This document shows positions 53,721 through 62,682 of a stretch of DNA of 64,000 nucleotides, piece by piece; the first letter of the stretch is position 1; the number at the start of each line of letters is the position of its first letter. Origin of the DNA: Halorhabdus salina (GTDB lineage Archaea > Halobacteriota > Halobacteria > Halobacteriales > Haloarculaceae); contig NZ_JACDNP010000006.1 of NCBI RefSeq assembly GCF_013839425.1, positions 62,001 through 126,000 of the forward strand, read 5' to 3'. The translations under genes and the position numbers were made by a program. The notes beneath the pieces are model-generated. The model searched no databases, was not told where the DNA came from, and worked only from the letters and a program-made list of their open reading frames with translations.

Positions 53721-54683
53721 TCACTCGACGGCTACTGCGTCGAGTGTTTCTTCGAGCAATACCTCAGAGCCAGTGTCCTCGAAGCCGGTCCTGATGCGGT
53801 GGGGGAAGACGACTTCGATCTCCGTCTGGATATCGTCCGGGATGACGTACTCTCGCCCTTCCAGGACCGCCCGGCCTTGGGCAGCCCGGAGCAACAGGAG
53901 TGACGCCCGGGGGCTGGCCCCGAGATCGGCGTGCTCGCGCGTGTACCGAGACAGTCGCGTAATGTAGTCTCGGACTGGCTTCTCGACAGTAACGCTCGCT
54001 GTCACCTCTCGGGCGCGTTCGAGGTCTTCGAGCGTGGCGACCGGCTTGACGTCCTCGATCGGATGATTGCCGACCACCTGCCCGAGCATTGCACTTTCCT
54101 CGGCTTCCTCGGGGTATCCCAGCTTGAGCTTCTTCATGAACCGGTCGAGTTCGGCCATCGGGAGGTCGTAGGTCCGATCACGTTCGACGGTGTTCTGGGT
54201 CGCGATGACGGTGAATGGCTGGGGGACCGCGTGGGTCTCACCGTCGACGGTGACCTGGCCTTCCTCCATGGCTTCGAGCAGCGCGGACTGGGTTTTGGGT
54301 GGCGCACGGTTGATTTCGTCCCCCAGGACGACGTTGGCGAAGATCGGGCCCTGTCGGAATTCGAAAGACTGGGTTTGCTGGTTGTAGATGCTCGCACCCG
54401 TCACGTCGGAGGGCAGCAAGTCTGGCGTGAACTGGACGCGCTTAAACGAACTGTCGAAGGAGGCCGCGATCGCTCGCGAGAGCATCGTTTTCCCCACGCC
54501 CGGCACGTCCTCGAGCAGGACGTGCCCATGGCCGAACATAGCCGTGAGAATGTGTTCGATGACGTCCGGGTGGCCGACGATGACGTCCTCGACGCTCTCG
54601 ACGACGCGAGTCGCAATCTCACCCACTTGTTCAACATCACGATCCCGCTTTCGACTGGTGGCCGTGGGCTCTGAATCCGTCAT
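53721..54683 (-). CDS. MoxR-family AAA+ ATPase
   Basis: A 320-residue AAA+ ATPase. EDVIVGHPDVIEHILTAMFG, Walker A VPGVGKTMLS, Walker B LGDEINRAPPKTQSALLEAM, sensor 1 VIATQNTVERDRTYDLPMAE and the lid (ASPRASLLLLRAAQGRAVLE) are all MoxR hallmarks. It probably matures or remodels DUF58/transglutaminase proteins at the membrane. Heads the three-gene operon. The region upstream (54684-55079) probably holds the operon promoter. Confidence 0.95.
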   Translation of the reverse strand: MTDSEPTATSRKRDRDVEQVGEIATRVVESVEDVIVGHPDVIEHILTAMFGHGHVLLEDVPGVGKTMLSRAIAASFDSSFKRVQFTPDLLPSDVTGASIYNQQTQSFEFRQGPIFANVVLGDEINRAPPKTQSALLEAMEEGQVTVDGETHAVPQPFTVIATQNTVERDRTYDLPMAELDRFMKKLKLGYPEEAEESAMLGQVVGNHPIEDVKPVATLEDLERAREVTASVTVEKPVRDYITRLSRYTREHADLGASPRASLLLLRAAQGRAVLEGREYVIPDDIQTEIEVVFPHRIRTGFEDTGSEVLLEETLDAVAVE

Positions 54684-55079
54684 CGTCCACCCTGTCTCAG
54701 TGGCACGTCGGTCGCGTACCTGTCTCGATACGACTGCCTGGGGCCGCCCGACTGGGCAGCCCGCTCACTGTCGTCGGGGTGATCTTTCCTCGACGACGGA
54801 CTCATTTGCCGGCTGTGGACGCGTCCCATGGGTATGTACACCATCCTACGGGATTGCCGCACTTGTGGGTCACGGTCGGGGTGGGTTGAGTTCGCTGTGC
54901 CCGCCGTCACCGTCGGCGAACCGACCGGAACGACCGCTTTCCCGGCTGGCAGGTCTCGATGAGCGGTGACTTGACTCGTCGCCCTGGCGACGAGCCAGCG
55001 ACTGGCAGGTGTGGTTTTCAGCGCGAGAAATCGCGAGTGGGTATTTAACCACGTACACTGCATACCAGCGAATGCTTCG
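54684..55079. other. Gene-free spacer between MoxR operon and response regulator
   Basis: I see no certain gene. A 44-residue frame at 54828-54962 (+) has one CxxC pair (DCRTCG) but lacks family features, so I leave it out. GGGTATTTAACC at about 55038-55050 is a TATA element about 35 nt before the response-regulator ATG. The minus-strand MoxR promoter must also lie here but is not obvious. Confidence 0.4.
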
Positions 55080-55493
55080 ATGCTCGCCGACCGAACCCAA
55101 GGCGTCGATCAGCCGGACCCGCTGGTGGTGCTCGTCGTGGACGACGACCCTGCAGTCCCAGACGTCGCCGCGACGTACCTCGAACAGCGCCTCGACGCCG
55201 TCGAAACGATCGCCGAAACATCCCCCCTGACGGCACTCGATCGCGTCGAGTCTGACCCCTCGATCGACTGTCTCGTGAGTGACTATCAGATGCCCGAAAT
55301 CGACGGGCTCGAACTCCACGAGCGAGTGGCCGATCGCCGGCCTGACCTACCGTTCATCCTGTTTACGGCTACAGCCATGGCAGATCTCCAGCGCCAGGTT
55401 GCGGGCACGGGCATCGTAGCGTTCGTCCAGAAAGACGGCTCAGCGGAGACGTTCGACCAGCTCACTGCACACGTCGAACAGAGCGCGACCTGA
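55080..55493 (+). CDS. Single-domain response regulator
   Basis: A 137-residue receiver-only protein. Acid pair in LVVLVVDDDPAV, phospho-acceptor Asp in CLVSDYQMPEIDG, Thr in ILFTATAM and Lys in AFVQKDGSAETF. No output domain, so it acts as a phospho-relay or by protein contact. ATG at 55080 follows a TATA element at about 55044. No kinase is adjacent; the histidine kinase at the window's right end is 7 kb away. Confidence 0.9.
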   Translation: MLADRTQGVDQPDPLVVLVVDDDPAVPDVAATYLEQRLDAVETIAETSPLTALDRVESDPSIDCLVSDYQMPEIDGLELHERVADRRPDLPFILFTATAMADLQRQVAGTGIVAFVQKDGSAETFDQLTAHVEQSAT

Positions 55494-55610
55494 TGGGGAC
55501 CAACACGCTCCGATCACGGACCGACCGCCGTCTGGCTGGACACCAGCCGGGGCTGCCCTAGTGGCGGCAACGCCGGAGCGCATTTCTCTCTGGCTGGTGT
55601 AGATGCATGA

Positions 55611-56699
55611 GTGACTTCCCTCGACGCCCTCGAAGACTTCGCCCGCCGCGACTGGGCGGAGTACAACGGCGACGGAACCGTTCGCGTTGCCCTGGTCGGT
55701 GCTGGCTGGTTCACCCGTGAGTGGGCACTCCCCGGCTTCCAGCGGGCCGATCACACTGACCCGACGGTCGTCGTCGATACCCGCCCCGAGCGGGCAGAGC
55801 GGCTCGCCGACGAGCACGGATTGATGCCGCTCACGCCCGAGCAGTTCCACGATGGCGCCGCCAGGGACGAGTACGACGCGGTGTACGTCTGTACGCCCAA
55901 TGCCACCCACCTGCCGTACGTCGAGCGGGCGGCGGGCTTTGGCAAGGACATCCTCTGTGAGAAGCCGATGGAAGCAAGTCTCGACCGGGCGAGCGAACTC
56001 GTCGAGATTGCTGCGGACGCCGGCGTGACGCTACTGATCGGCTACCGGATGCACACCGATCCCGTCCTCCGGCGCGCGAAAGAACTGATCGAAGCGGGGA
56101 CGATCGGCGACGTCGTCCAGGTCCACGCCAATATGTCCCAGCGGATGCTCGCCGAACTCGATGGCGATCCGGCCGATCAGTGGCGACTCGACCCCGACCT
56201 GGCCGGCGGCGGCGCGATGATGGATATCGGCATCTACCCGCTGAACACGACCCGGTTCGTCCTCGGGGCCGACCCCGTGCAGGTCTCGGCCTCGACTACC
56301 GCCGTCCACGAGGAATTCGACGCCGTCGAGGAGCAAGTCGCCGTCCGGGCGACCTACGAGGGTGGCGTGCCCGTCCTCTTTACCGCCAGCCACGACGCCT
56401 ATCACGACAGTTTCCTTCGGGTGACGGGGACCGAGGGTGTGATTGTGCTCGATCCAGCGTTCTTCGAGCGAGAGGACCGGGACATGGCGATTCGGATCGA
56501 CGGCGAGCGAATCGATGTCGACGTGACCAACGTCCATCAACTGGAAGAAGAGTTCGCGTACTTCGCGGACTGTCTACTGAGCGGGCGGGAGCCGTATCCC
56601 GACGGCGAGCACGGCCTCGTCGATATGCGAGCGATCGAGGCGATCTACGAGTCGGCTGAGACGGACGAAACAGTCAGGATCGAGAACGCCGTGGTTTGA
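55611..56699 (+). CDS. gfo6: Gfo/Idh/MocA oxidoreductase, D-xylose 1-dehydrogenase (NADP+)-like
   Basis: A 362-residue NADP-dependent sugar dehydrogenase. The Rossmann start is VRVALVGAGWFTREWALPGF; YDAVYVCTPNATHLPYVERA and DILCEKPMEASLDRASELVE (with the catalytic-site E-K-P) follow. GYRMHTDPVLRRAKELIEAG and WRLDPDLAGGGAMMDIGIYP complete the family core. The overall sequence closely resembles haloarchaeal xylose dehydrogenase (XacA/Gfo6), first enzyme of the oxidative pentose pathway. Substrate is inferred. Start GTG at 55611; nearby ATGs are out of frame. Confidence 0.9.
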   Translation: MTSLDALEDFARRDWAEYNGDGTVRVALVGAGWFTREWALPGFQRADHTDPTVVVDTRPERAERLADEHGLMPLTPEQFHDGAARDEYDAVYVCTPNATHLPYVERAAGFGKDILCEKPMEASLDRASELVEIAADAGVTLLIGYRMHTDPVLRRAKELIEAGTIGDVVQVHANMSQRMLAELDGDPADQWRLDPDLAGGGAMMDIGIYPLNTTRFVLGADPVQVSASTTAVHEEFDAVEEQVAVRATYEGGVPVLFTASHDAYHDSFLRVTGTEGVIVLDPAFFEREDRDMAIRIDGERIDVDVTNVHQLEEEFAYFADCLLSGREPYPDGEHGLVDMRAIEAIYESAETDETVRIENAVV

Positions 56700-56748
56700 T
56701 TGATGGGGACGTCACCTGTCGGTCGAGGTATGTTTTGTTCATCCTCCC

Positions 56749-58506
56749 TCATTGATCCACCCCGTCTTTCGAGACATCTCGTTTATCCGATTGCCGATTC
56801 TTGTGGAGTGTTATACCGATGGATTGTCCGTGAGTGAGGTCGGCTTCGAGCGATTCGTGTTCTAAGCGAAGGAGTGTCACATCATCCCCTGCATCGACCA
56901 CCGTCGCACGGATGCGCGTTCCAGTCACTTCGTTCTCGATCCGATCCAGGCGGTCGATAATTTCATCCAATGACGTAGGATCTTGGGTCGAACTCTCCAT
57001 TTCAGGCTCTTCAATAGGTTCGGGCATACTGTCAGCACCGTCTGATTCGTCCTCGTCTACCGAATCCGACGGTTCTCCGTCCGTGATAGCAGTGTCGTCG
57101 GTTGCGTTCGTGTCGCTTTCGAAGGACCGCTGGGCCGCTGTTAGCGCACTACCGATCCTTCCGTTCTCCGCGAGCCGTTCCATGTCAATCCCTTCCGCTT
57201 CAAGATCGATTTCGTCGTGACGATCAACGGTCGGCAACGGAACGTCGGCGTTGTCGAACGATCGTCCGATGTTCGGTCCGTTGTCCCGGTACAATCTGGA
57301 TCGGACGCGTCTCCGGGTGGCATCCGTCACCCACGGCGGCCCGGACCATTCGTCCTCATCGTAGAGCGTATACTGCTTACGGTCGTCTGTCACCCAGACG
57401 AAACTATCGTACTTGTCCTTGTACCGGTCGGTACTGTGACCGCGTTGGTGGGTAACGACGACGTGGATCGGTGCGAAATCCTCGACGACCGCATCAATCG
57501 TTTCTTCGCTCGGATGATTGCTCAGCTCGTAGGCGTCGACGGTGCAGATAGCCGACCGTTCCGGTTCGAATGCACCGCTGGTCACCTGTACGAGCGTCGC
57601 GCCCTCGTCGTCCTCGATGGCCTCGAACAGTCGCTCGCTACTTCCGGATACGGGGACCTCCGGCCCGGCAATCGTGACACGTCCCGGCTCGAGGACCTCT
57701 TCGGTGTCCTCGAAGGTCGGCACGGATTCGACAGCCGGATGGTCGTACTCGAAGGCGTCCCAGAGCGTCCCAACGCGGCCCGCAACCGTGATAGGGAGGG
57801 CCGTCCCGGTATCGTCTCCGATGTGCGATAAGAGATATGCGAGGTGAACGCCTTTCGATCCACTGGCCGTGGTTAGCACTGTGGATCCAGCAGTCGCTCG
57901 CTCGATGACAGTCCTGACCACGCTGGTCAACTGGTCCCGGAAGGTCGAATTCGTCGCTGCCGTGAGGAACACTGCGTCGACGGGCAGATCGGTCTGAAGT
58001 CCCGGATACCCGGCTGCTCTGCGCCTGGTGAAATCGCCCGTTGCGAGTAGGTGATGCCGGTCGTTCCCGTCGGAAAACTGGACGACGAATCCACAGGCAC
58101 CTGGCGCGTGCCCGGCTGGCACCGGATGGAGACGGATGTCGCTTGTGATCCTCGTCCAATCCGTGATCGGTTCGAGAGCCTCCCGAACGTCGTCTGGGGC
58201 CCCGATATCGGCGTGTTCGGCCTCGGTGTCAAGCCGCGTCGTGATTGCCCGTGCCGTCTCCGGCGTGGCATAGATCGGCGCTCCGTCACGGAGATTCGAC
58301 CCCAGCGTACGATAGTGGTCGAGATGAGCGTGCGTCAAACAGATTGCAGAGAGGTACTCGTCTTCGCTGAGAAGCTCGTCCACCTCGACACTCTCGCCTG
58401 CGTCGACGAGGATGCAGTTCGTCTGACCGTGGATCGTATCGTGGAACCGGAGTAGATATGATTCGCGACCGTTGTTTGGGTTCGCGTGTTGATAGCTGAC
58501 CCGCAT
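56749..58506 (-). CDS. MBL-fold metallo-hydrolase with acidic linker and C-terminal domain
   Basis: A 585-residue protein. The zinc site is visible: AICLTHAHLDHYRTLG (H-x-H-x-D-H), HAPGACGFVV (His) and ATGDFT (Asp). A second domain follows (SGSKGVHLAYLLSHIGD) reminiscent of a beta-CASP insert but without a clear match, and VVVTHQRGHSTDRYKDKYD gives a late His. Residues about 455-515 are a long acidic linker, and the last 65 (IDRLDRIENEVTGTRIRATV) form a small separate domain. An RNase or lactamase-fold nuclease role is possible. TATATA at 58541-58546 gives a leader of about 10 nt. Confidence 0.82.
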   Translation of the reverse strand: MRVSYQHANPNNGRESYLLRFHDTIHGQTNCILVDAGESVEVDELLSEDEYLSAICLTHAHLDHYRTLGSNLRDGAPIYATPETARAITTRLDTEAEHADIGAPDDVREALEPITDWTRITSDIRLHPVPAGHAPGACGFVVQFSDGNDRHHLLATGDFTRRRAAGYPGLQTDLPVDAVFLTAATNSTFRDQLTSVVRTVIERATAGSTVLTTASGSKGVHLAYLLSHIGDDTGTALPITVAGRVGTLWDAFEYDHPAVESVPTFEDTEEVLEPGRVTIAGPEVPVSGSSERLFEAIEDDEGATLVQVTSGAFEPERSAICTVDAYELSNHPSEETIDAVVEDFAPIHVVVTHQRGHSTDRYKDKYDSFVWVTDDRKQYTLYDEDEWSGPPWVTDATRRRVRSRLYRDNGPNIGRSFDNADVPLPTVDRHDEIDLEAEGIDMERLAENGRIGSALTAAQRSFESDTNATDDTAITDGEPSDSVDEDESDGADSMPEPIEEPEMESSTQDPTSLDEIIDRLDRIENEVTGTRIRATVVDAGDDVTLLRLEHESLEADLTHGQSIGITLHKNRQSDKRDVSKDGVDQ

Positions 58507-58688
58507 TAGTTAGTCAAAGTTAATTTCGAGGGGGTAGTACTATATACCTTGTGCTCAGCCCGGCTGGGAAACTGTCTTCGTACAGATCAACGACAGGCTG
58601 GATGAACTGGTGAGTGTTGTGTGCTGCCACTTCTCCTAGCCCCGGGGACGAGCACAACCGTTAGGACGACCCGATCACAAACGAATTC

Positions 58689-61004
58689 GTGGACGACGTT
58701 CTCGACTGGCTCCGAAGTCGCCCCTACTACGAGGGACAGATCGCTCAAGAGCGGACGCTCCCAGGACACGAAGCGGTCTCCGACGATCTCGACGTGCCCG
58801 ACCGCCTCGCTTCGACCCTGGAGAAGGAGGGCATCGAGGACTTTTATCGCCACCAGACCGAGGCGATCGCGGCCGTCCGTGACGGTGACAACGTCGTCCT
58901 GGCGACGCCGACTGCGAGTGGGAAGAGCCTCGCCTACACCGTGCCGGCCTTCGAGCGGGCGATGGATCGCACGGCGACGACGCTGTATGTCGCCCCACAG
59001 GTCGCGCTCATCAACGACCAGGCCGAGACGCTTTCAGACCTCGCCCACGGCCTGGGCTTTGGCTCGCGGGTGACCGTCGATCGCTACACGGGACGGCTCT
59101 CGCGCACAGAGAAGGAGACCGTCCGGGAGCGCCAGCCGACGGTCCTGCTGACGACGCCGGACATGCTCCACTACGGGATCATGCCCCACGCCCACCGACT
59201 CTGGGAGTGGTTCTTCCAGCGTTTGGAGACAATCGTCATCGACGAAGTACACGCCTATCGTGGGGTTTTCGGCAGTCACGTCTCGCTGGTGATGCGGCGG
59301 CTCAATCGGCTCGCCGAGCGATTCGACGCAGATCCCCAATACGTCTGCTGTTCGGCGACGATCGGCAATCCCGTCGACCACGCCGCGACCGTCACGAACC
59401 AATCGCCGGCGTCGTTCCGGCTCGTCGACGAGGACGACAGCGCGACCGGGCCGCGCCACTGGGTCGTCTGGAACCCGCCGGAGAAACGCGGTGGTGGCGG
59501 GCAGGGGCGGCGCAAGTCCCATCACGTCGAGACCAAGCGACTGTTCGCCGATCTCGTCCAGCGTGGCCTCCAGACCGCTGTCTTCACCGATTCCCGACAG
59601 GTCGCCGAACGCTATGCGACCGAGAGTGAGCAAGCACTCCGCGAGCGCGGCGAGGGAAAACTGGCGACGACGATCGCCGCTTATCAGGCCGCACTGACCG
59701 ACGAGCGTCGACGCGAGCTGGAGACGGGACTGCACGACGGGTCGATCCGTGGCGTCTGGAGTACGAACGCCTTAGAACTCGGCGTTGACGTCGGCGGCCT
59801 GGACGCCGTCCTGCTCGACGGCTACCCGGGGACGCGCATGGAGACGTTCCAACGGGCGGGGCGGGCGGGCCGTGGCGAGGACCCAGCACTGGTCGGGCTC
59901 GTGACCGGCGAGGATCAACTCGACCAGTACGTCGCCCGCCATCCCGAGGCGCTGTTCGACCGCGAGCCGGAGCAGGCACTCACCAACCCCGACAACGAGC
60001 AAATTCTCCCCGATCACGTCTGCTCGGCTGCTCGCGAGAACTGGTTGTCGCCGGGCGACGATCGCCACTTCGGCGAGACCTTCCCGGACGTGGTCGCCGG
60101 TCTGGAACGGGCGGGCGATCTCGAACGCCGGGCCACCGAGGCCGGGACGCGCTGGCTCTACGACGGCGGGGCGAGTCCCCAACACGAGACGAGTCTCCGG
60201 ACGGCCGACGATCGGGAGATCCGCCTGCGCGAGCGCGGGTCGAACGACGTCATCGCGTCGCTCCCCTTCGGTGACGCGCTTCGGGACGCTCATCCGGGGG
60301 CCATCTATCACCACCAGGGCACCTCCTACGAGGTGGTCAATCTCGATCTGAACAACGACGTGGCCACGCTGTCCCGGACGTACGCCGACCAGTACACCCG
60401 TGTCCTCCACGAGAAAACGATCACCGTCGAGGAAGACCTGCGGGAGAAACCGTTTCCGGGTCGAGCGGACGTGCCCGTCCGGTTCGCAGACGTCACCATG
60501 CGCAAGCAGATTACCGGCTTCGAACGTCACGACGGCAGGTCCGGCGAGGTGATCGGTCGCGAACCCCTCTCACTGCCGGAGACGACACTCCGGACGCGGG
60601 CGCTGTACTACGCCTTGCCCCCCGACCTGGAACAGGAATTGCGGGCCGACGGGGACTTCCCCGGTGGCATCCACGCCGCCGAGCACGCGATGATCGCGAC
60701 GATGCCGCTATCCTTCCTGTGCGATCGCCGGGACATCGGCGGCCTCTCGACGCCCCATCACCCCCACACCGATCGGAGTACGATCTTCATCTACGACGGC
60801 TATCCCGGCGGTGTGGGGATTGCACAGGCTGGCTACGAGTCTATCGGGGACCTGGCGGCGACGACCCACGAACTCGTGGCCGATTGTGACTGTGACGATG
60901 GCTGTCCGGCCTGCGTCCAGTCACCCCACTGCGGGAACGCCAACGACCCGCTCGATAAGCACCTCGCGATCAAACTGCTTGGAGCACTCCGTGAAAACGG
61001 CTGA
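58689..61004 (+). CDS. DEAD/DEAH-box helicase, Hrq1/MrfA (YprA) type with DUF1998
   Basis: A 771-residue superfamily 2 helicase. Motif I ATPTASGKSLAYT (Lys79), Ia APQVALINDQAE, II VIDEVHAY, III SATIGNP, then IV-VI including STNALELGVDVGGLDAVLLD and QRAGRAGRGED. The C-terminal DUF1998 region has a four-Cys site, DCDCDDGCPACVQSPHCGNA, which binds zinc. RecQ4-like Hrq1 and bacterial MrfA remove cross-link or mitomycin damage. Start is GTG at 58689. A small Cys-rich gene starts 49 nt downstream. Confidence 0.94.
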   Translation: MDDVLDWLRSRPYYEGQIAQERTLPGHEAVSDDLDVPDRLASTLEKEGIEDFYRHQTEAIAAVRDGDNVVLATPTASGKSLAYTVPAFERAMDRTATTLYVAPQVALINDQAETLSDLAHGLGFGSRVTVDRYTGRLSRTEKETVRERQPTVLLTTPDMLHYGIMPHAHRLWEWFFQRLETIVIDEVHAYRGVFGSHVSLVMRRLNRLAERFDADPQYVCCSATIGNPVDHAATVTNQSPASFRLVDEDDSATGPRHWVVWNPPEKRGGGGQGRRKSHHVETKRLFADLVQRGLQTAVFTDSRQVAERYATESEQALRERGEGKLATTIAAYQAALTDERRRELETGLHDGSIRGVWSTNALELGVDVGGLDAVLLDGYPGTRMETFQRAGRAGRGEDPALVGLVTGEDQLDQYVARHPEALFDREPEQALTNPDNEQILPDHVCSAARENWLSPGDDRHFGETFPDVVAGLERAGDLERRATEAGTRWLYDGGASPQHETSLRTADDREIRLRERGSNDVIASLPFGDALRDAHPGAIYHHQGTSYEVVNLDLNNDVATLSRTYADQYTRVLHEKTITVEEDLREKPFPGRADVPVRFADVTMRKQITGFERHDGRSGEVIGREPLSLPETTLRTRALYYALPPDLEQELRADGDFPGGIHAAEHAMIATMPLSFLCDRRDIGGLSTPHHPHTDRSTIFIYDGYPGGVGIAQAGYESIGDLAATTHELVADCDCDDGCPACVQSPHCGNANDPLDKHLAIKLLGALRENG

Positions 61005-61053
61005 CTCTGCGGGATGCTGTACTTCCAAGTGGCTGGCGACCCAACGCGATACT

Positions 61054-61218
61054 ATGTCAACCGGTAACGCACGGAAAGACGTAGAATGTCGGTGCACCCG
61101 CTGTCAGTACAACAACAACGGCAGTTGTGGGTATCAGGGTCGCATCCTGATCAACCAGAACGGCGAGTGTGACGTGATGGAAACGGGCTTTGGCGGTGAT
61201 CGTGGGCCGTTCGGATAA
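61054..61218 (+). CDS. DUF1540-like small Cys-rich protein
   Basis: A 54-residue protein: VECRCTRCQYNNNGSCGYQ followed by GRILINQNGECDVMETGF. The C-x-C-x2-C-x4-5-G-x-C spacing and the I-x-I-x-x-x-G-x-C end are DUF1540-like, a predicted metal-binding mini-domain. The ATG at 61054 begins the acidic core. It lies 49 nt after the helicase stop, same strand, so may be co-transcribed. Function unknown. Confidence 0.72.
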   Translation: MSTGNARKDVECRCTRCQYNNNGSCGYQGRILINQNGECDVMETGFGGDRGPFG

Positions 61219-61463
61219 GCATAACAATTGGTTGAAAAGTGCCTTGGGTTACCATGCACCAATAAGTTGGCCGTATCGCACGATGCACAGATTGCTGGAG
61301 ACGTGCGTTCGAGACGGGTGTCCACCGTGACCACAAGCGGACGATCCACGCCCACCCCCCTGTGCCTGGCCACGTCCACATTGCTCTGTCCACCACTCAG
61401 ACGCTCCCCGCTGTTGTCCGTCTCCCGGCTCAGGTCTCCAGTGGTTTCACGCCGGGATCACCC

Positions 61464-62120
61464 TCACTTCTCACTCTCGACGGCCAGCAGTGTATTGGTG
61501 ACGAGCGTCGAGATGCCACGGCGGAGTCGTTCGGTAGCTGCCTGATCGGAGATGTCGAACTCCGCGGCGAGTTCTTTCGTCGAGAGGCCTCGTGGCAGTG
61601 AATAATAGCCGGATTCGACCGCATGAGTGAGTGTTTCCCGCTGTACCGCTGTCAATCCGTACCACGGCCCGGCGTCGGGTTTCGTCGGGTTGTATATCTT
61701 CTCGATGGAAACCGGCATCTCTCGATCGAGGTAGTACTCCTGAAACTCGGATAGGGCGTCGTGGGACGGGAATCTGAGTTCGATCGCCCACCGGTCGGCA
61801 CTGCCGGTCGCACCGAGCAACGCCCCGTCCATCTCCGTCACCGTCTGGAACAGCGACCCGGTGGGCGGCTCCCACTCGAGGGCGTACAGCGCCTCGGCGT
61901 CGTGCGTGCTGACCAGCTGGATGCTCTTGACGGACGGCTGCTCCCGGACCGTCTGCTCGAATGCCCCACGTACCCCATCAGTCAGCCGGACGAACGGCGT
62001 CGGCCGTCCCCCGAGTGGCACCATCGTCTCGAGGGTGACCTGGGTGTCGCCCTCGACGCTGAGGATCTGCCCCAGTTCGAAAGCGTCTGACGGGATCGTC
62101 AGCTCCACGATGACGCTCAT
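61464..62120 (-). CDS. Bat-type HTH-10 transcriptional regulator
   Basis: A 218-residue regulator. The N-terminal 150 residues form a bacterio-opsin-activator-like sensory domain (MSVIVELTIPSDAFELGQIL). The C-terminal 50 are an HTH-10: GLTAVQRETLTHAVESGYYS, PRGLSTKELAAEFDISDQAA, TERLRRGISTLVTNTLLA. No ligand or GAF/PAS module is present. Targets are unknown. Stands alone between two spacers of about 240 nt in which I see no genes. Confidence 0.93.
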   Translation of the reverse strand: MSVIVELTIPSDAFELGQILSVEGDTQVTLETMVPLGGRPTPFVRLTDGVRGAFEQTVREQPSVKSIQLVSTHDAEALYALEWEPPTGSLFQTVTEMDGALLGATGSADRWAIELRFPSHDALSEFQEYYLDREMPVSIEKIYNPTKPDAGPWYGLTAVQRETLTHAVESGYYSLPRGLSTKELAAEFDISDQAATERLRRGISTLVTNTLLAVESEK

Positions 62121-62358
62121 TGGCTGTTACTTGTTCAGCGCCGTCCCCGTTAAAGCCTCGCCGCCCCCGAATGCCGGACGGCTCCATCAGCATGATGTAC
62201 CATGCTTTCCGACACTCCTATCCCCGCCGGACCACTACTGAGGGGTACCGAGGTATTCAGTTGCGCTCCCACACTCCAACGCCTTCCAATGACGGCCCGG
62301 TCGCGTGTTCTCCGCTCCTCGAGGTCGGACGATCGGGTACGATACTCAGGTATCCAGT

Positions 62359-62550
62359 ATGACGCCGCCCTCTGCCGACGACGAGCTGACGAACGTCGAG
62401 GACTTCGAGCGTGCGCTCGGCCAGATGCTTCTTTCGGCACTCGAACGCGACGTCGATCCCCGGGGGTCGTGGGTGTACCGAACGGACGGTCTTGGCCCGG
62501 ATCTGGAAGTTATGGTCCACGAACTGGAAAGTAAGGACGCGTCGGACTGA
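62359..62550 (+). CDS. Small conserved haloarchaeal protein
   Basis: A 63-residue acidic protein: MTPPSADDELTNVEDFERAL, then LSALERDVDPRGSWVYRTDG and LGPDLEVMVHELESKDASD. It resembles short haloarchaeal proteins that combine an alpha helix with a W-x-Y/C-R strand and an acidic tail. I cannot name a family with certainty. The ATG at 62359 is preferred over 62305, whose extra codons are basic. Convergence and spacing give no functional hint. Confidence 0.6.
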   Translation: MTPPSADDELTNVEDFERALGQMLLSALERDVDPRGSWVYRTDGLGPDLEVMVHELESKDASD

Positions 62551-62682
62551 CTGCTTGAGACGCTCATCGAGGATGGGTTCACTTTGAAGCTCGGGGTACA
62601 TCGGGGGTTACTTCATTGACATGGTCTGTCAGCCCATACCAATATCCGGGTGTCAGATCGATCTTATCCCAGGGGGTTGTCT

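Noticed and set aside
54828-54962. 44-codon frame with one CxxC pair
   Set aside because: Only two Cys, no conserved context and no promoter of its own; too weak to list as a gene.
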